64,000 nt of DNA from Mesorhizobium hawassense (GTDB taxonomy: Bacteria; Pseudomonadota; Alphaproteobacteria; Rhizobiales; Rhizobiaceae), in contig NZ_QMBP01000026.1 of NCBI RefSeq assembly GCF_003289945.1, forward strand, positions 1 through 64,000, in the 5' to 3' direction. The translations under genes and the position numbers were made by a program. A model generated the notes under the pieces. The model saw only the letters and a list, made by a program, of their open reading frames with translations, was not told the DNA's origin and did not search any database. Of the stretch, positions 8,855-17,561 are shown piece by piece. Each line of letters begins with the position of its first letter. Within the stretch, counting starts at the first letter, position 1.

Positions 8855-10381
8855 TCAGGCCGGGGTCATCAGCGCCGGCAGCAGCGCACCGGACACATGC
8901 TGCACGACATTGACCTTCTTCGAATGCACGATCGGCTGCGCATACTGCATCAGCGGCAGCACATAGGCCTGCTCGGCGATGTATTTGTCGACGGCCTTCC
9001 AGCCGGCGATGCGCTTGGCCTCGTCCTTCTCGCCCCAGAGCGGGTTGATCATGTCGACAAGGTCCTTGCTGTCCCACACCGAATGCGGGCTCGGGCCGTA
9101 CATGGCGAAACCGGTCGAGGTGGTCGGGTCGCCGATGGAGTTGCCCCAATTGTAGAAGGCGGCCGGCGCCAGCTTGTCGGCGGCGCGCAGCTCGTAATGC
9201 TTGGCGATCTCGTAGACCTCGATATTGGCCTCGATGCCGACCTTGCGCCACATGCCGACGATCGCCTGGATCATCTCGTAGTCCTTGGGCTTGAAGCCCT
9301 TGGTCGTCTGTATGGTGAACTTCACCGGCTTCTTGGTCGAATAGCCGGAAGCGGCAAGCAATTCCTTGGCTTTCTCCGGATTGTGCTCGACCTTGATCGA
9401 GGGATCGAAGGCCGTGTATTCCGGCGTCTCCAGCGTCGCGATCGGCTGGCCGTAGCCGCGCAGCAGGCGCTTGACCAAGAGCTCCTTGTCGACCGCCATC
9501 ACGGCCGCCTGGCGGACGTTCTTGTCCAGCATCGCCTCGATGTCGTTGAAGAAGATCATGCCGATGTCGGAGACGTTCTTGATCGAGCCGGCGAGCCCGC
9601 TCTTCTTGATGAGGCGGTCATATTCCTCATAGGGGACTTCGAGCGTCACCTGCGAGGAGCCGGATTCGATCTCGGCGACGCGGCTGGCCGCATCGGTGAC
9701 GAACTTGATCGTCACGTTCTGAAAGGCCGGCTTGGCGCCCCAGTAATTCGGATTGGCCTTGAGCCGCAGGAAGGCGTTGCGCTCGAACTTGTCGACCATA
9801 TAAGGCCCGGTGCCGATCGGCGCCTTCTCGAAACCTTCGGCGCCGACCTTCTCGTAATAGGCCTTCGGCATGATGTAGCCGGTCAGGAACGACATCCACT
9901 TGAAATAGACCGGGTCGAACTGCACGACGTCGCCGGTGATCTTGTTGCCGTCGATCTTGAAGTTGTTGACGTTCTTCCACACGAACTGGATCGGGTTGCC
10001 GGTCTTCTCGTCGCCGGCCCGGGTCAGCGACCAGACCACGTCCTCAGGTGTGAAGGGCGAGCCGTCATGCCATTTGACGCCTTCGCGCACCGTCATCGTC
10101 ACCTTGGTGCGGTCGTCGTTCCAGCCCCATTCGGTGAGCAGGCCCGGGGTAAAGGAGAGGTCCGGCTTCTGGCCGATGATCTGGTCGAACACCGACTGGT
10201 AGAGGCCCTGGATGGTCGGGTTCACCGCCGAGGGGCCGGTCGTCGGATCCCAGGAGGGCAGGTTGACATTGTAGGCGATGGTGAGCTCGTCCGCCGCCTT
10301 TGCCGCTCTCGGCAGGCCGAGCGTCGCCGCGCCGATCGCCGCCGCGCCATATCCAAGCAAGTCGCGTCTGTTGATGGTCAT
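8855..10381 (-). CDS. Peptide/opine-type ABC transporter substrate-binding protein, Tat-exported
   Basis: 508 aa family-5 extracellular solute-binding protein. The N terminus has a twin-arginine signal (INRRDLLGYGAAAIGAATLG, likely cleavage after AKA near residue 29), followed by the family pattern (NLPSWDPTTGPS; GVKWHDGSPFTPEDVVWSL). It captures the ligand in the periplasm for the permease pair downstream. Family 5 binds peptides, opines, nickel chelates or other small molecules, so a non-peptide aromatic conjugate is possible given its position in a catabolic cluster. AAGGGG lies upstream of the ATG. Confidence 0.93.
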   Translation of the reverse strand: MTINRRDLLGYGAAAIGAATLGLPRAAKAADELTIAYNVNLPSWDPTTGPSAVNPTIQGLYQSVFDQIIGQKPDLSFTPGLLTEWGWNDDRTKVTMTVREGVKWHDGSPFTPEDVVWSLTRAGDEKTGNPIQFVWKNVNNFKIDGNKITGDVVQFDPVYFKWMSFLTGYIMPKAYYEKVGAEGFEKAPIGTGPYMVDKFERNAFLRLKANPNYWGAKPAFQNVTIKFVTDAASRVAEIESGSSQVTLEVPYEEYDRLIKKSGLAGSIKNVSDIGMIFFNDIEAMLDKNVRQAAVMAVDKELLVKRLLRGYGQPIATLETPEYTAFDPSIKVEHNPEKAKELLAASGYSTKKPVKFTIQTTKGFKPKDYEMIQAIVGMWRKVGIEANIEVYEIAKHYELRAADKLAPAAFYNWGNSIGDPTTSTGFAMYGPSPHSVWDSKDLVDMINPLWGEKDEAKRIAGWKAVDKYIAEQAYVLPLMQYAQPIVHSKKVNVVQHVSGALLPALMTPA

Positions 10382-10464
10382 GGTCGTTCCCCTTGTTGGT
10401 TGTCATTGTACGCGCGGCGTTTTCATTCGGTGGTGGGCAACCGCGCCTTGTCCATCCCGGAATT

Positions 10465-12039
10465 CTAGTTCCCTCCCAGCTGTTGGGCGAGCATGAAGCC
10501 GGAGCCCGCGCCCGTGCCGGCCCCAGGCCATGTCGCGGCTCCGGTCAGGTATAGGTTGGCGACCGGCGTGTTCCAGCGCGCGAAGCCGCGCGCCGGGCGG
10601 AACAGAAAATTCTGCGCCAGGTGGTGGCTGCCGCAAATCTGATCGCCGCCGACGAGGTTCGGGTTTTCGCGTTCGAGATCGAGCGGCGAGAAGATCGCGC
10701 TGCCAAGGATTTTTTGGCGTAGGCCCGGCGCGTAGCTCTCGATGATGTCCAGCACGCGCTCAGCATAGGCGTCCTTCACGGCATCCCAGTGCGCCGGCGC
10801 GATCTTGCCCGCGGCATCGCCGAGGATTTCCGCCGGCAGCATGCGCACCTGCACCCACAGCACATGCTTGCCCTGTGGCGCGCGCGACGGATCGACGGCG
10901 GTCGGCTGGCCGACGACCAGCACGGGCTGATCGGGCAGCAGGCCGGCGGTCGCCTGCTGGTAGGTGCGCGACATGGCGTCGAGCGACGGCGCCAGATGCA
11001 CATAGGCGAACTGGCGAAGTTCGGCGCCGGCGCTCCAGTCCGGCAGATCGTCCATCGCCAGATGGATCATCATCGTGCCCGGCGCGTGACGGAATTTCTG
11101 CATCGCCGCATCGAAGCCGGCGTCGCCCGAGCCCTTGGGCAGCAGCTTGCCCGGCAGCGCTTTCGGCGCGACGCCGGCAATGACGGCCTTGCTGGCGACA
11201 TGGAAATCACCCGAAGTCAGCCGCACGCCCGTCGCCCGGCCGCCGGCAACCGTGATCTCGGCCACGTCCGCGCCGGTCGTGATCTGGCCGCCGGCCGCCG
11301 TCACCATGCCGGCCAACGCGCGGATGATGGTGTCGGCGCCGCCCTTGCCCAGCACCATGCCAAAGCTCTGATTGGCCATCGATTCCAGGTAGGGGAAGAC
11401 GGCGCCGCCGGCGATGTCGGGCGCGAAGTCGAGATGCATGCCCCAGGCGGCTAAAGTCGTGCGCACATGCGGCGTCTCGAAGTTTTCTTCGAGCCAGGCG
11501 CGGGGCGAGGAGAGCAAAAGCCGCCCCGTATCCAGCGCGCCGGAAAAACCCTTCTTGCGCCACAGGTTCCAACCGGTGCCCGCCAGCGCCCTTGCGCCCA
11601 TTGGTGATCCCAGCAGGCGGAACAGGTGTTCGGCCTCACCCGGAAAGGCGCCCACCAGCCGGCGCCATGTTGTGGCGTCGGCGGCCGAGAAGGCCGCCAG
11701 CCGCGATGCGGTCTTTTCCAGGTCGTTGCTGACGCCGAACCATCTCCCGTCCGGGAAGGCGCTGGCAAAACAATCGGCCACCGGCGCGAATTCCAGCCCG
11801 TGGCCTTTCAATTCATTTGCATATTTCCGGTGGAAGGCGGAGCCGGCGAACAGGCTCAGGTTCATCGCGCCGAAATCGTGACGGAAGCCTGGCAGGGTGT
11901 ACTCTGCTGTCCGCACTGCACCGCCAATTGCTGCACTGCGTTCGAAAACCGCTATTTTCCAGCCTTTGAGCGCCAGATGCGCGGCGCATGCCAGACTGTT
12001 GTGGCCCGCCCCGACAAAGATGGCGTCGAACTCGCTCAC
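10465..12039 (-). CDS. FAD-dependent oxidoreductase, phytoene-desaturase/amine-oxidase superfamily (copy 1)
   Basis: 524 aa flavoprotein with an N-terminal dinucleotide-binding motif (VGAGHNSLACAAHLALKG), the ERSAAIGGAVRT segment, and a C-terminal FAD-contact motif (GAATWPGAGTGAGSGFMLA). The start codon is GTG at 12039. Despite the family name there are no carotenoid genes nearby; its position implies oxidation of a catabolic intermediate. It is related to the rightward protein at 13235-14806: both carry VGQPxAxDPSR and GAxTxPGAG blocks. It is first in the leftward operon from the divergent promoter. Confidence 0.87.
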   Translation of the reverse strand: MSEFDAIFVGAGHNSLACAAHLALKGWKIAVFERSAAIGGAVRTAEYTLPGFRHDFGAMNLSLFAGSAFHRKYANELKGHGLEFAPVADCFASAFPDGRWFGVSNDLEKTASRLAAFSAADATTWRRLVGAFPGEAEHLFRLLGSPMGARALAGTGWNLWRKKGFSGALDTGRLLLSSPRAWLEENFETPHVRTTLAAWGMHLDFAPDIAGGAVFPYLESMANQSFGMVLGKGGADTIIRALAGMVTAAGGQITTGADVAEITVAGGRATGVRLTSGDFHVASKAVIAGVAPKALPGKLLPKGSGDAGFDAAMQKFRHAPGTMMIHLAMDDLPDWSAGAELRQFAYVHLAPSLDAMSRTYQQATAGLLPDQPVLVVGQPTAVDPSRAPQGKHVLWVQVRMLPAEILGDAAGKIAPAHWDAVKDAYAERVLDIIESYAPGLRQKILGSAIFSPLDLERENPNLVGGDQICGSHHLAQNFLFRPARGFARWNTPVANLYLTGAATWPGAGTGAGSGFMLAQQLGGN

Positions 12040-12160
12040 GCCCCGCCCCGAAAATGCTTTATGCTTAAAGATAATTGCAGATGCATATGTTTTCGTCTAG
12101 TAGGTATATTAAGGGCCGCAACGAGCCTTGATGATCACCGACAAGAGGGAACGAAAGACC
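12040..12160. promoter_or_regulatory. Divergent promoter/operator region of the aromatic cluster
   Basis: 121 bp between two divergently transcribed genes, and the most AT-rich stretch nearby. The near-palindrome CTTTATGCTTAAAG at 12057-12070 resembles the one at 4510-4523. TAGGTATATT around 12101-12110 is a possible -10 element for the rightward cyclase gene. AGGGA about ten bases before 12161 is its ribosome-binding site. Confidence 0.55.
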
Positions 12161-12952
12161 ATGGACACGCAGAAACTCCTCGGCGAGGTCGCCGGCCAAC
12201 TGCTCTCGGGCGCCATCAGGGTGGTCGACCTGTCGGCGCCGCTCGGGCCCGACACGCCGCTGATCAAGCTACCGCCGGAACTCGCCGTCGACACGCCGAA
12301 GGTCGAGATCCACGCCATCTCCAAATATGACAAGAACGGTCCGTGGTGGGCGTGGAACTGGCTGAAGCTCGGCGAGCATTCCGGCACGCATTTCGACGCG
12401 CCGCAGCACTGGATCACCGGCAAGGACTATCCGGACGGCGCCACCGACACCATTCCGGCGCAGAATTTCGTCGGCCCGGTCAACGTTATCGACTGCTCGA
12501 AAGAGTCCGCCGCCGATCACGACTTCTTGCTCACCGTCGACCACATCAAGGCGTGGGAGGCCAAGCACGGCGCCATCAACCCTGGCGAATGGGTGGTGAT
12601 GCGCACCGACTGGTACAAGCGCAACGGCTCCGAAGCCGAGTTCCTCAACGCCAATGAGACCGGCCCGCACACGCCCGGCCCTACGGCCGAAGCCATCCAG
12701 TTCCTGATCAGCAAGGACATCAAGGGCTGGGGCTCGGAAACGATCGGCACCGATGCCGGCAAGGCCGGCGGCATGGAGCCGCCGTTCCCAGCGCACACGC
12801 TGATGCACAAGGCCAACCGCTACGGTCTCGCCAGCCTGTGCAATCTCGACCAGCTGCCGCCGAAAGGCGCGATCCTGATCGCGGCGCCGCTGAAGATCGA
12901 GCACGGCACCGGCAGCCCGATTCGCGCGCTGGCGCTGGTGCCGGGCAAATAG
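12161..12952 (+). CDS. Cyclase-family metal hydrolase (isatin hydrolase/kynurenine formamidase-like)
   Basis: 263 aa. The family metal-binding motif HSGTHFDAPQHW is intact near residue 80, with further conserved segments (GEWVVMRTDWYKR, FLISKDIKGWGSETIGTDAG, HTLMHKANRYG). Members open amide or lactam bonds: kynurenine formamidase releases kynurenine, isatin hydrolase makes isatinate, and both lead to anthranilate. That fits a cluster that also holds a 2-aminobenzoyl-CoA-type oxygenase and iorAB, but the substrate is inferred. ATG at 12161 is preferred to the TTG at 12128 because of the AGGGA site. Confidence 0.88.
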   Translation: MDTQKLLGEVAGQLLSGAIRVVDLSAPLGPDTPLIKLPPELAVDTPKVEIHAISKYDKNGPWWAWNWLKLGEHSGTHFDAPQHWITGKDYPDGATDTIPAQNFVGPVNVIDCSKESAADHDFLLTVDHIKAWEAKHGAINPGEWVVMRTDWYKRNGSEAEFLNANETGPHTPGPTAEAIQFLISKDIKGWGSETIGTDAGKAGGMEPPFPAHTLMHKANRYGLASLCNLDQLPPKGAILIAAPLKIEHGTGSPIRALALVPGK

Positions 12953-13046
12953 GCGAGGTGGCGGTCTTCGGGAGAAGATCATGCTGGCGGGCAAAGGAGT
13001 GATGACGAGGTTGAGACGGCCGTCTTGGAGCGTCAGCGCACCACGG

Positions 13047-13204
13047 CGCCCCCCTCTGTCCTGCCGGACATCTCCCCCACTTGGGGGGAGATTGGCAGTT
13101 TCGGCGCCCCGCTCAACCCTGCACCGTGGACAATTGGCGAAAGCCGTGATGGCGGCTGATCTCCCCCCAAGTGGGGGAGATGTCTGGCAGGACAGAGGGG
13201 GGCG
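13047..13204. repeat. 158-bp palindromic repeat, family B, copy 1
   Basis: Starts with CGCCCCCCTCTGTCCTGCCGG and ends with its inverted counterpart (GGCAGGACAGAGGGGGGCG). Internal arms are CATCTCCCCCACTTGG and CCAAGTGGGGGAGATG. Copies of the same length lie at 29467-29624 and 56725-56882. It sits between the cyclase gene and the second FAD oxidoreductase and could fold into a long hairpin in the polycistronic mRNA. Confidence 0.92.
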
Positions 13205-13234
13205 CGAAGGAACGTTGGCAAAGGGCAACTATCA

Positions 13235-14806
13235 ATGACCGCCCCCGATCACATCATCGTCGGCAGCGGCATCAACGCCCTGGTCTGCGCGGCGATGCTT
13301 GGCGCCAAGGGCGCCAAGGTGCTCGTGCTCGAGCGCAACGACCGCATCGGTGGCTGCATGCGAACCGAGGAGGCGACAGTGCCCGGCTTCGTCCATGACG
13401 TGATGGCGACGACCTTCGTGCTGTTCATCACCTCGCCGGCCTTTGCAGCACTCGGCAAGGATCTCACGCGGCACGGCCTGGAGTTCTGCCACACGACGAC
13501 GCCCACCGGCGTGCTCAGGCCCGACGGCAGCCATGCCGTGCTCACCACCAACCGTGCCGCCAACATCGCGGCGCTCAACGCAATTGCATCCGGCGACGGC
13601 GACCGCCATGGCGGCGATGTCGGCTGCATCGAGCGCAATGCCGGGCTGCTGTTCGGCCTACTCGGCGGCGCGCTCTGGTCCTATCCGACGACGAAGCTCA
13701 TCGCCGGCGAAGCCTGGCGGCGCGGCCCGCGCAACCTCGCCGCCTTCCTCGGCGAGGCGCTGGCGCCCGCGCGCGGCTGGCTGGAAACCGCCTACACCTC
13801 CGATACCGTGCGCGCGCTCTGGGCGCCTTGGGTACTGCATGCCGGGCTCGGTCCGGAGGACGCATTTTCGGGCCAGATCGCCAAGGTCATCGCCTTCGCG
13901 CTGGAGGCCGCCGGCGCGCCGATCGTCAAGGGCGGCGCCAGGAACCTGCTCGCCGCCTTCGAGGCGCTGATCAAGGAGCGCGGCGGCGAAATCCGCGTCA
14001 ATGCCGACGTCGCTACGATCGTGCAGACCGGCGGCCGCGCCTCTGGCGTGCGGCTCGTCTCCGGCGAAACGGTGAACGCCAGCAAGAGCGTCGTCTGTTC
14101 GGTCACGCCGACGCAGCTCTATGGCCGCCTGCTCGGCGACGCGGCGCCAAAGCGCGACGTCGATGCGACGCGCGTTTATCGCTACGGCAAGGGCAACTTC
14201 CAGATCCACTATGCCCTGAACAGGCCGCCGGCCTGGCGCGGCGAGGGCCTCGACAAGGTGGCGCTGCTGCATCTGACGCCGGGGCTCGACGGCGTCTCGA
14301 AGGCCTGCAACGAGGCGGTGCGCGGCCTGCTGCCGGAAGTGCCGACGATCTGCGTCGGCCAGCCGCATGCGCTCGACCCGTCGCGCTGCCCTGAGGGCAA
14401 GGCGATCCTATGGCTGCAACTGCCCGAGGCGCCGCGCCACATCAAAAGCGATGCCGCAGGCAAGTTCGAGGCTCCTGCCGACGGCCGTTGGAGCGAGGCG
14501 TTGCGCGAGGCCTATGCCGACCGCGCCGAGGCGATCCTCGCCAATCATATCGAGGGTTTTCGTGAGACCATCATCGCGCGCCGCGCCTACTCGCCGGCCG
14601 ATCTCGAAGCGATGAACATCAACCTTGTCGACGGCGATCCCTATGGCGGCTCGTCGACCATCGACCAGTCCTTCCTGTGGCGGCCCTTCAAGGCCAGCCG
14701 CAACCATGAGACCGGGATCAAGGGCCTCTATCACATCGGCGCCTCGACCCATCCGGGCGCCGGCCTTGGCGGCGGCTCCGGCTTCCTTTTGGCGGGGAAG
14801 CTCTGA
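13235..14806 (+). CDS. FAD-dependent oxidoreductase, phytoene-desaturase/amine-oxidase superfamily (copy 2)
   Basis: 523 aa flavoprotein with dinucleotide-binding motif VGSGINALVCAAMLGAKG, the ERNDRIGGCMRTEE segment and C-terminal GASTHPGAGLGGGSGFLLA. It is a paralogue of the leftward gene at 10465-12039, almost equal in length. Two such proteins transcribed apart from one promoter region may act as consecutive oxidases or as subunits (inference). Its TGA overlaps the ATG of the next MarR gene by one base, so the two are coupled. Confidence 0.87.
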   Translation: MTAPDHIIVGSGINALVCAAMLGAKGAKVLVLERNDRIGGCMRTEEATVPGFVHDVMATTFVLFITSPAFAALGKDLTRHGLEFCHTTTPTGVLRPDGSHAVLTTNRAANIAALNAIASGDGDRHGGDVGCIERNAGLLFGLLGGALWSYPTTKLIAGEAWRRGPRNLAAFLGEALAPARGWLETAYTSDTVRALWAPWVLHAGLGPEDAFSGQIAKVIAFALEAAGAPIVKGGARNLLAAFEALIKERGGEIRVNADVATIVQTGGRASGVRLVSGETVNASKSVVCSVTPTQLYGRLLGDAAPKRDVDATRVYRYGKGNFQIHYALNRPPAWRGEGLDKVALLHLTPGLDGVSKACNEAVRGLLPEVPTICVGQPHALDPSRCPEGKAILWLQLPEAPRHIKSDAAGKFEAPADGRWSEALREAYADRAEAILANHIEGFRETIIARRAYSPADLEAMNINLVDGDPYGGSSTIDQSFLWRPFKASRNHETGIKGLYHIGASTHPGAGLGGGSGFLLAGKL

Positions 14807-15288
14807 TGGAACAGAAGCTCGCCGAAAAGCGCCAGCGCATCTCGACCCTCGGCCAGATCGGCCTGCAGCAATTCGCGCCCTATCTGATGAACCGCATCAT
14901 GGGACGCTACAACGCCACTTTGCGCGAGGATTTCCGCAAGCAGGGCCTGACCATTCCGCAAGTGCGCACGCTGGCCGTGCTTTCCGTCACCGACGGCGTC
15001 ACCGTCAACGACCTCTCGGTCTACACGGTGATCGAGCAATCGACGCTCAGCCGCACTCTCGACACGCTGGAGGGCCAGGGCCTGGTGCGGCGCGAGCAGG
15101 GCGTGACCGACAGCCGCTTCCGCCATGTGTTCCTGACCGACGACGGGCGCGCGCTGTTCACCCGCGCCTGGCCGGCCATGCACGACGCCTTCGAGGCGAT
15201 GTTCGACGATGTCGACGACGCCGAATACGCGGCGCTGATCGCGACGCTGCAGAAAATGCTGAAGAACATCCGCAAGCACGAAATCTGA
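14806..15288 (+). CDS. MarR-family transcriptional regulator (second of two)
   Basis: 160 aa winged-helix protein. The recognition region is VYTVIEQSTLSRTLDTLEGQGLVRREQGVTDSR, followed by the wing and the dimerisation helices. It is diverged from the MarR protein at 843-1307, so the cluster probably has two sensing inputs or two operons with separate control. It is translationally coupled to the FAD oxidoreductase in front (TGATG). Confidence 0.9.
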   Translation: MEQKLAEKRQRISTLGQIGLQQFAPYLMNRIMGRYNATLREDFRKQGLTIPQVRTLAVLSVTDGVTVNDLSVYTVIEQSTLSRTLDTLEGQGLVRREQGVTDSRFRHVFLTDDGRALFTRAWPAMHDAFEAMFDDVDDAEYAALIATLQKMLKNIRKHEI

Positions 15289-15336
15289 TGCATGTCGCCC
15301 AAAAGTGGATCCCGGTTTTGGGGGAACGACATGCAT
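15288..15336. repeat. Short palindromic repeat, family C
   Basis: 49 bp with perfect ends ATGCATGTCG and CGACATGCAT and inner arms CCCAAAAG and TTTTGGGG. It belongs to a very common rhizobial intergenic palindrome type (recollection). It lies directly after the MarR stop, in front of iorA, where it could act as an mRNA hairpin or attenuate readthrough. Confidence 0.8.
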
Positions 15337-15407
15337 AAACAAGAACTCTAGATGTACGCGCCGCCGCTTCCTGGCGATGGGGAGGGCGGCAACGGGAGGA
15401 GGCAGGG

Positions 15408-17561
15408 ATGGCCGAACGGTCTTTTGCCAAGGAAGTCGAAAAACTGAGGCTGGGCGCCGGCGAGGAGTTCGCCGGCGAGGGCATCCTCGCCATCACCAAG
15501 GCGCTGCTGCAATGCGGCGTCGGCTATGTCGGCGGCTATCAGGGCGCGCCGATCAGCCATCTGATGGATGTGCTGGCCGACGCGCAGGATATCCTTGGCG
15601 AGCTCGGCGTGCATTTCGAGGCGAGCGCCTCCGAAGCGACCGCCACCGCCATGCTTGCCGCGTCCGTGCATTATCCGATCCGCGGTGCCGCCACCTTCAA
15701 ATCGACCGTCGGCACCAATGTCGCTTCCGACGCGCTCGCCAATCTCGCGTCGGGCGGTGTCACCGGCGGCGCGCTGATCATCGTCGGCGAGGATTATGGC
15801 GAGGGCTCCTCGATCATGCAGGAGCGCAGCCATGCCTTCGCCATGAAGAGCCAGGTCTGGCTGCTCGATCCCCGCCCGAACCTGCCCTCGATCGTCAAGG
15901 CGGTCGAGGATGGCTTCGAACTGTCGGAGGTCTCCAACACGCCGGTGATGCTGCAGGTGCGCATTCGCTGCTGCCATGTCCACGGCCACTTCATCGCCAA
16001 GGACAACAAGCGCCCGCCGATGTCGGTCGCCGACGCGCTGTCGGCGCCGCGCCGCGACACCGGCCGCATCGTTTTGCCGCCCGCCTCCTTCCTGCATGAG
16101 AAGGAAAAGGTCGCCAAGCGCTGGCCGGCGGCGGTGGATTTCATCAGGAGCCGCAAGATCAACGAGATGTTCGGGCCGGATCACGGTTCGGTCGGAATCG
16201 TCATGCAGGGCGGCATGTACAACTCCGTCATCCGGGCGCTGCAGCGGCTCGGCATCGCCGACACCTATGGCGACACCGCCGTGCCGCTTTACGTGCTGAA
16301 CGCCGTCTATCCGCTGGTCGACGACGAGTTCCTTTCGTTCTGCGAGGGCAAGCAGGCGGTGCTCGTCGTCGAGGAAGGCCAGCCCAATTATATCGAGCAG
16401 GCCTTTGCCGCGATGCTGCACAAGGCCGGCCGCGGCACCAAGCTGGTCGGCAAAGAGCATCTGCCGATGGCCGGCGAATATACCGGCCAGGTCATGCTCG
16501 ACGGCATCGGCTCCTTCCTGCGCGCCAACGCCCCGCATCTGCTGCCGGGCGAGGTTCGCGCGCCGAACAAGCTGGGCGAGGGCGTCGACACCGCCGACCT
16601 CATCAATGTCGTTCCCGGCCGCCCGCCGGGCTTCTGCATCGGCTGCCCCGAGCGCCCGATCTTCGCCGCGACCAAGCTGGTCGAGCAGGAACTCGGCAAG
16701 CACCACATCGCCTCCGACATCGGCTGCCACCTGTTCTCGATCATGCCGCCCTTCGAGCTTGGCGCCACCACCATGGGCTACGGGCTGGGGCCGGCCTCGG
16801 CTTCAGCGTTCAATTCGCCCGAAGCAAAACGCCGCTCGATCGCCTTCGTCGGCGACGGCGGCTTCTGGCACAACGGCCTCACCTCCTCGATCGGCAATGC
16901 CGTCTTCAACAAAAACGACGGGGTCATCGTCATCGTCGACAATTTCTACTCGGCCGCCACAGGCGGTCAGGACATCCTGTCGTCGCGCGCCTCGAATCGG
17001 ACGAAGTCGACGAAACATCCGATCACCGAGGCGGTGAAGGGGATGGGCGTCAAATGGCTGCGTCACATCGACCGCACCTACGACGTCGGCAAGATGCAGG
17101 CCACGTTGCGCGAGGCGCTGACCACCGGGGAGAAGGGCCCGAAGGTCATCGTCGCTTCGTCGGAATGCATGCTCAACCGCCAGCGCCGCGAAAAGCCGCT
17201 GATCGACAAGGCGATCAAGGGCGGCGAGCGCGTCGTGAAGCCGAAATTCGGCGTCGACGAAGATATCTGCACCGGCGACCACGCCTGCATGCGCCTCTCC
17301 GGCTGTCCGTCACTGTCGGTGAAGTCGCTCGACGATCCGCTGCGCGACGATCCTGTCGCTTCGATCGACCAGAACTGCGTCGGCTGCGGCAATTGCGGCG
17401 AGGTGGCGGATGCCGCCGTGCTTTGCCCGTCCTTCTACCGCGCAGATGTCGTGCACAATCCCAGTAGCTGGGACCGTTTCCTCGAAAGCGCGCGCCGCGC
17501 CGTGATCGGCCTTTTGCAGCGGCGCCGCGAGAGCCGCCGTTTGATGTTTGCCGATGCTTGA
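15408..17561 (+). CDS. iorA: Indolepyruvate:ferredoxin oxidoreductase, alpha subunit
   Basis: 717 aa thiamine-diphosphate enzyme that oxidatively decarboxylates aryl-2-oxo acids to aryl-acetyl-CoA and passes electrons to ferredoxin. The N-terminal pyruvate-oxidoreductase-like domain covers residues 1 to about 230. The TPP-binding region is FVGDGGFWHNG near 480 through VIVIVDN. A C-terminal ferredoxin-like module (residues about 619-665) carries two cysteine clusters, CTGDHACMRLSGCP and CVGCGNCGE plus a later CP. GGAGG lies upstream of the ATG. The enzyme is best known from anaerobes and archaea, but aerobic rhizobia carry homologues. Indolepyruvate or phenylpyruvate is the expected substrate class. 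Confidence 0.92.
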   Translation: MAERSFAKEVEKLRLGAGEEFAGEGILAITKALLQCGVGYVGGYQGAPISHLMDVLADAQDILGELGVHFEASASEATATAMLAASVHYPIRGAATFKSTVGTNVASDALANLASGGVTGGALIIVGEDYGEGSSIMQERSHAFAMKSQVWLLDPRPNLPSIVKAVEDGFELSEVSNTPVMLQVRIRCCHVHGHFIAKDNKRPPMSVADALSAPRRDTGRIVLPPASFLHEKEKVAKRWPAAVDFIRSRKINEMFGPDHGSVGIVMQGGMYNSVIRALQRLGIADTYGDTAVPLYVLNAVYPLVDDEFLSFCEGKQAVLVVEEGQPNYIEQAFAAMLHKAGRGTKLVGKEHLPMAGEYTGQVMLDGIGSFLRANAPHLLPGEVRAPNKLGEGVDTADLINVVPGRPPGFCIGCPERPIFAATKLVEQELGKHHIASDIGCHLFSIMPPFELGATTMGYGLGPASASAFNSPEAKRRSIAFVGDGGFWHNGLTSSIGNAVFNKNDGVIVIVDNFYSAATGGQDILSSRASNRTKSTKHPITEAVKGMGVKWLRHIDRTYDVGKMQATLREALTTGEKGPKVIVASSECMLNRQRREKPLIDKAIKGGERVVKPKFGVDEDICTGDHACMRLSGCPSLSVKSLDDPLRDDPVASIDQNCVGCGNCGEVADAAVLCPSFYRADVVHNPSSWDRFLESARRAVIGLLQRRRESRRLMFADA

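Noticed and set aside
13047..13204. Possible CRISPR repeat
   Set aside because: Copies are single, far apart and palindromic over 158 bp; there are no tandem units, spacers or cas genes.
10465..14806. Carotenoid biosynthesis, from the phytoene-desaturase resemblance
   Set aside because: No crtB, crtE or related gene nearby; the neighbours are all catabolic or transport genes.
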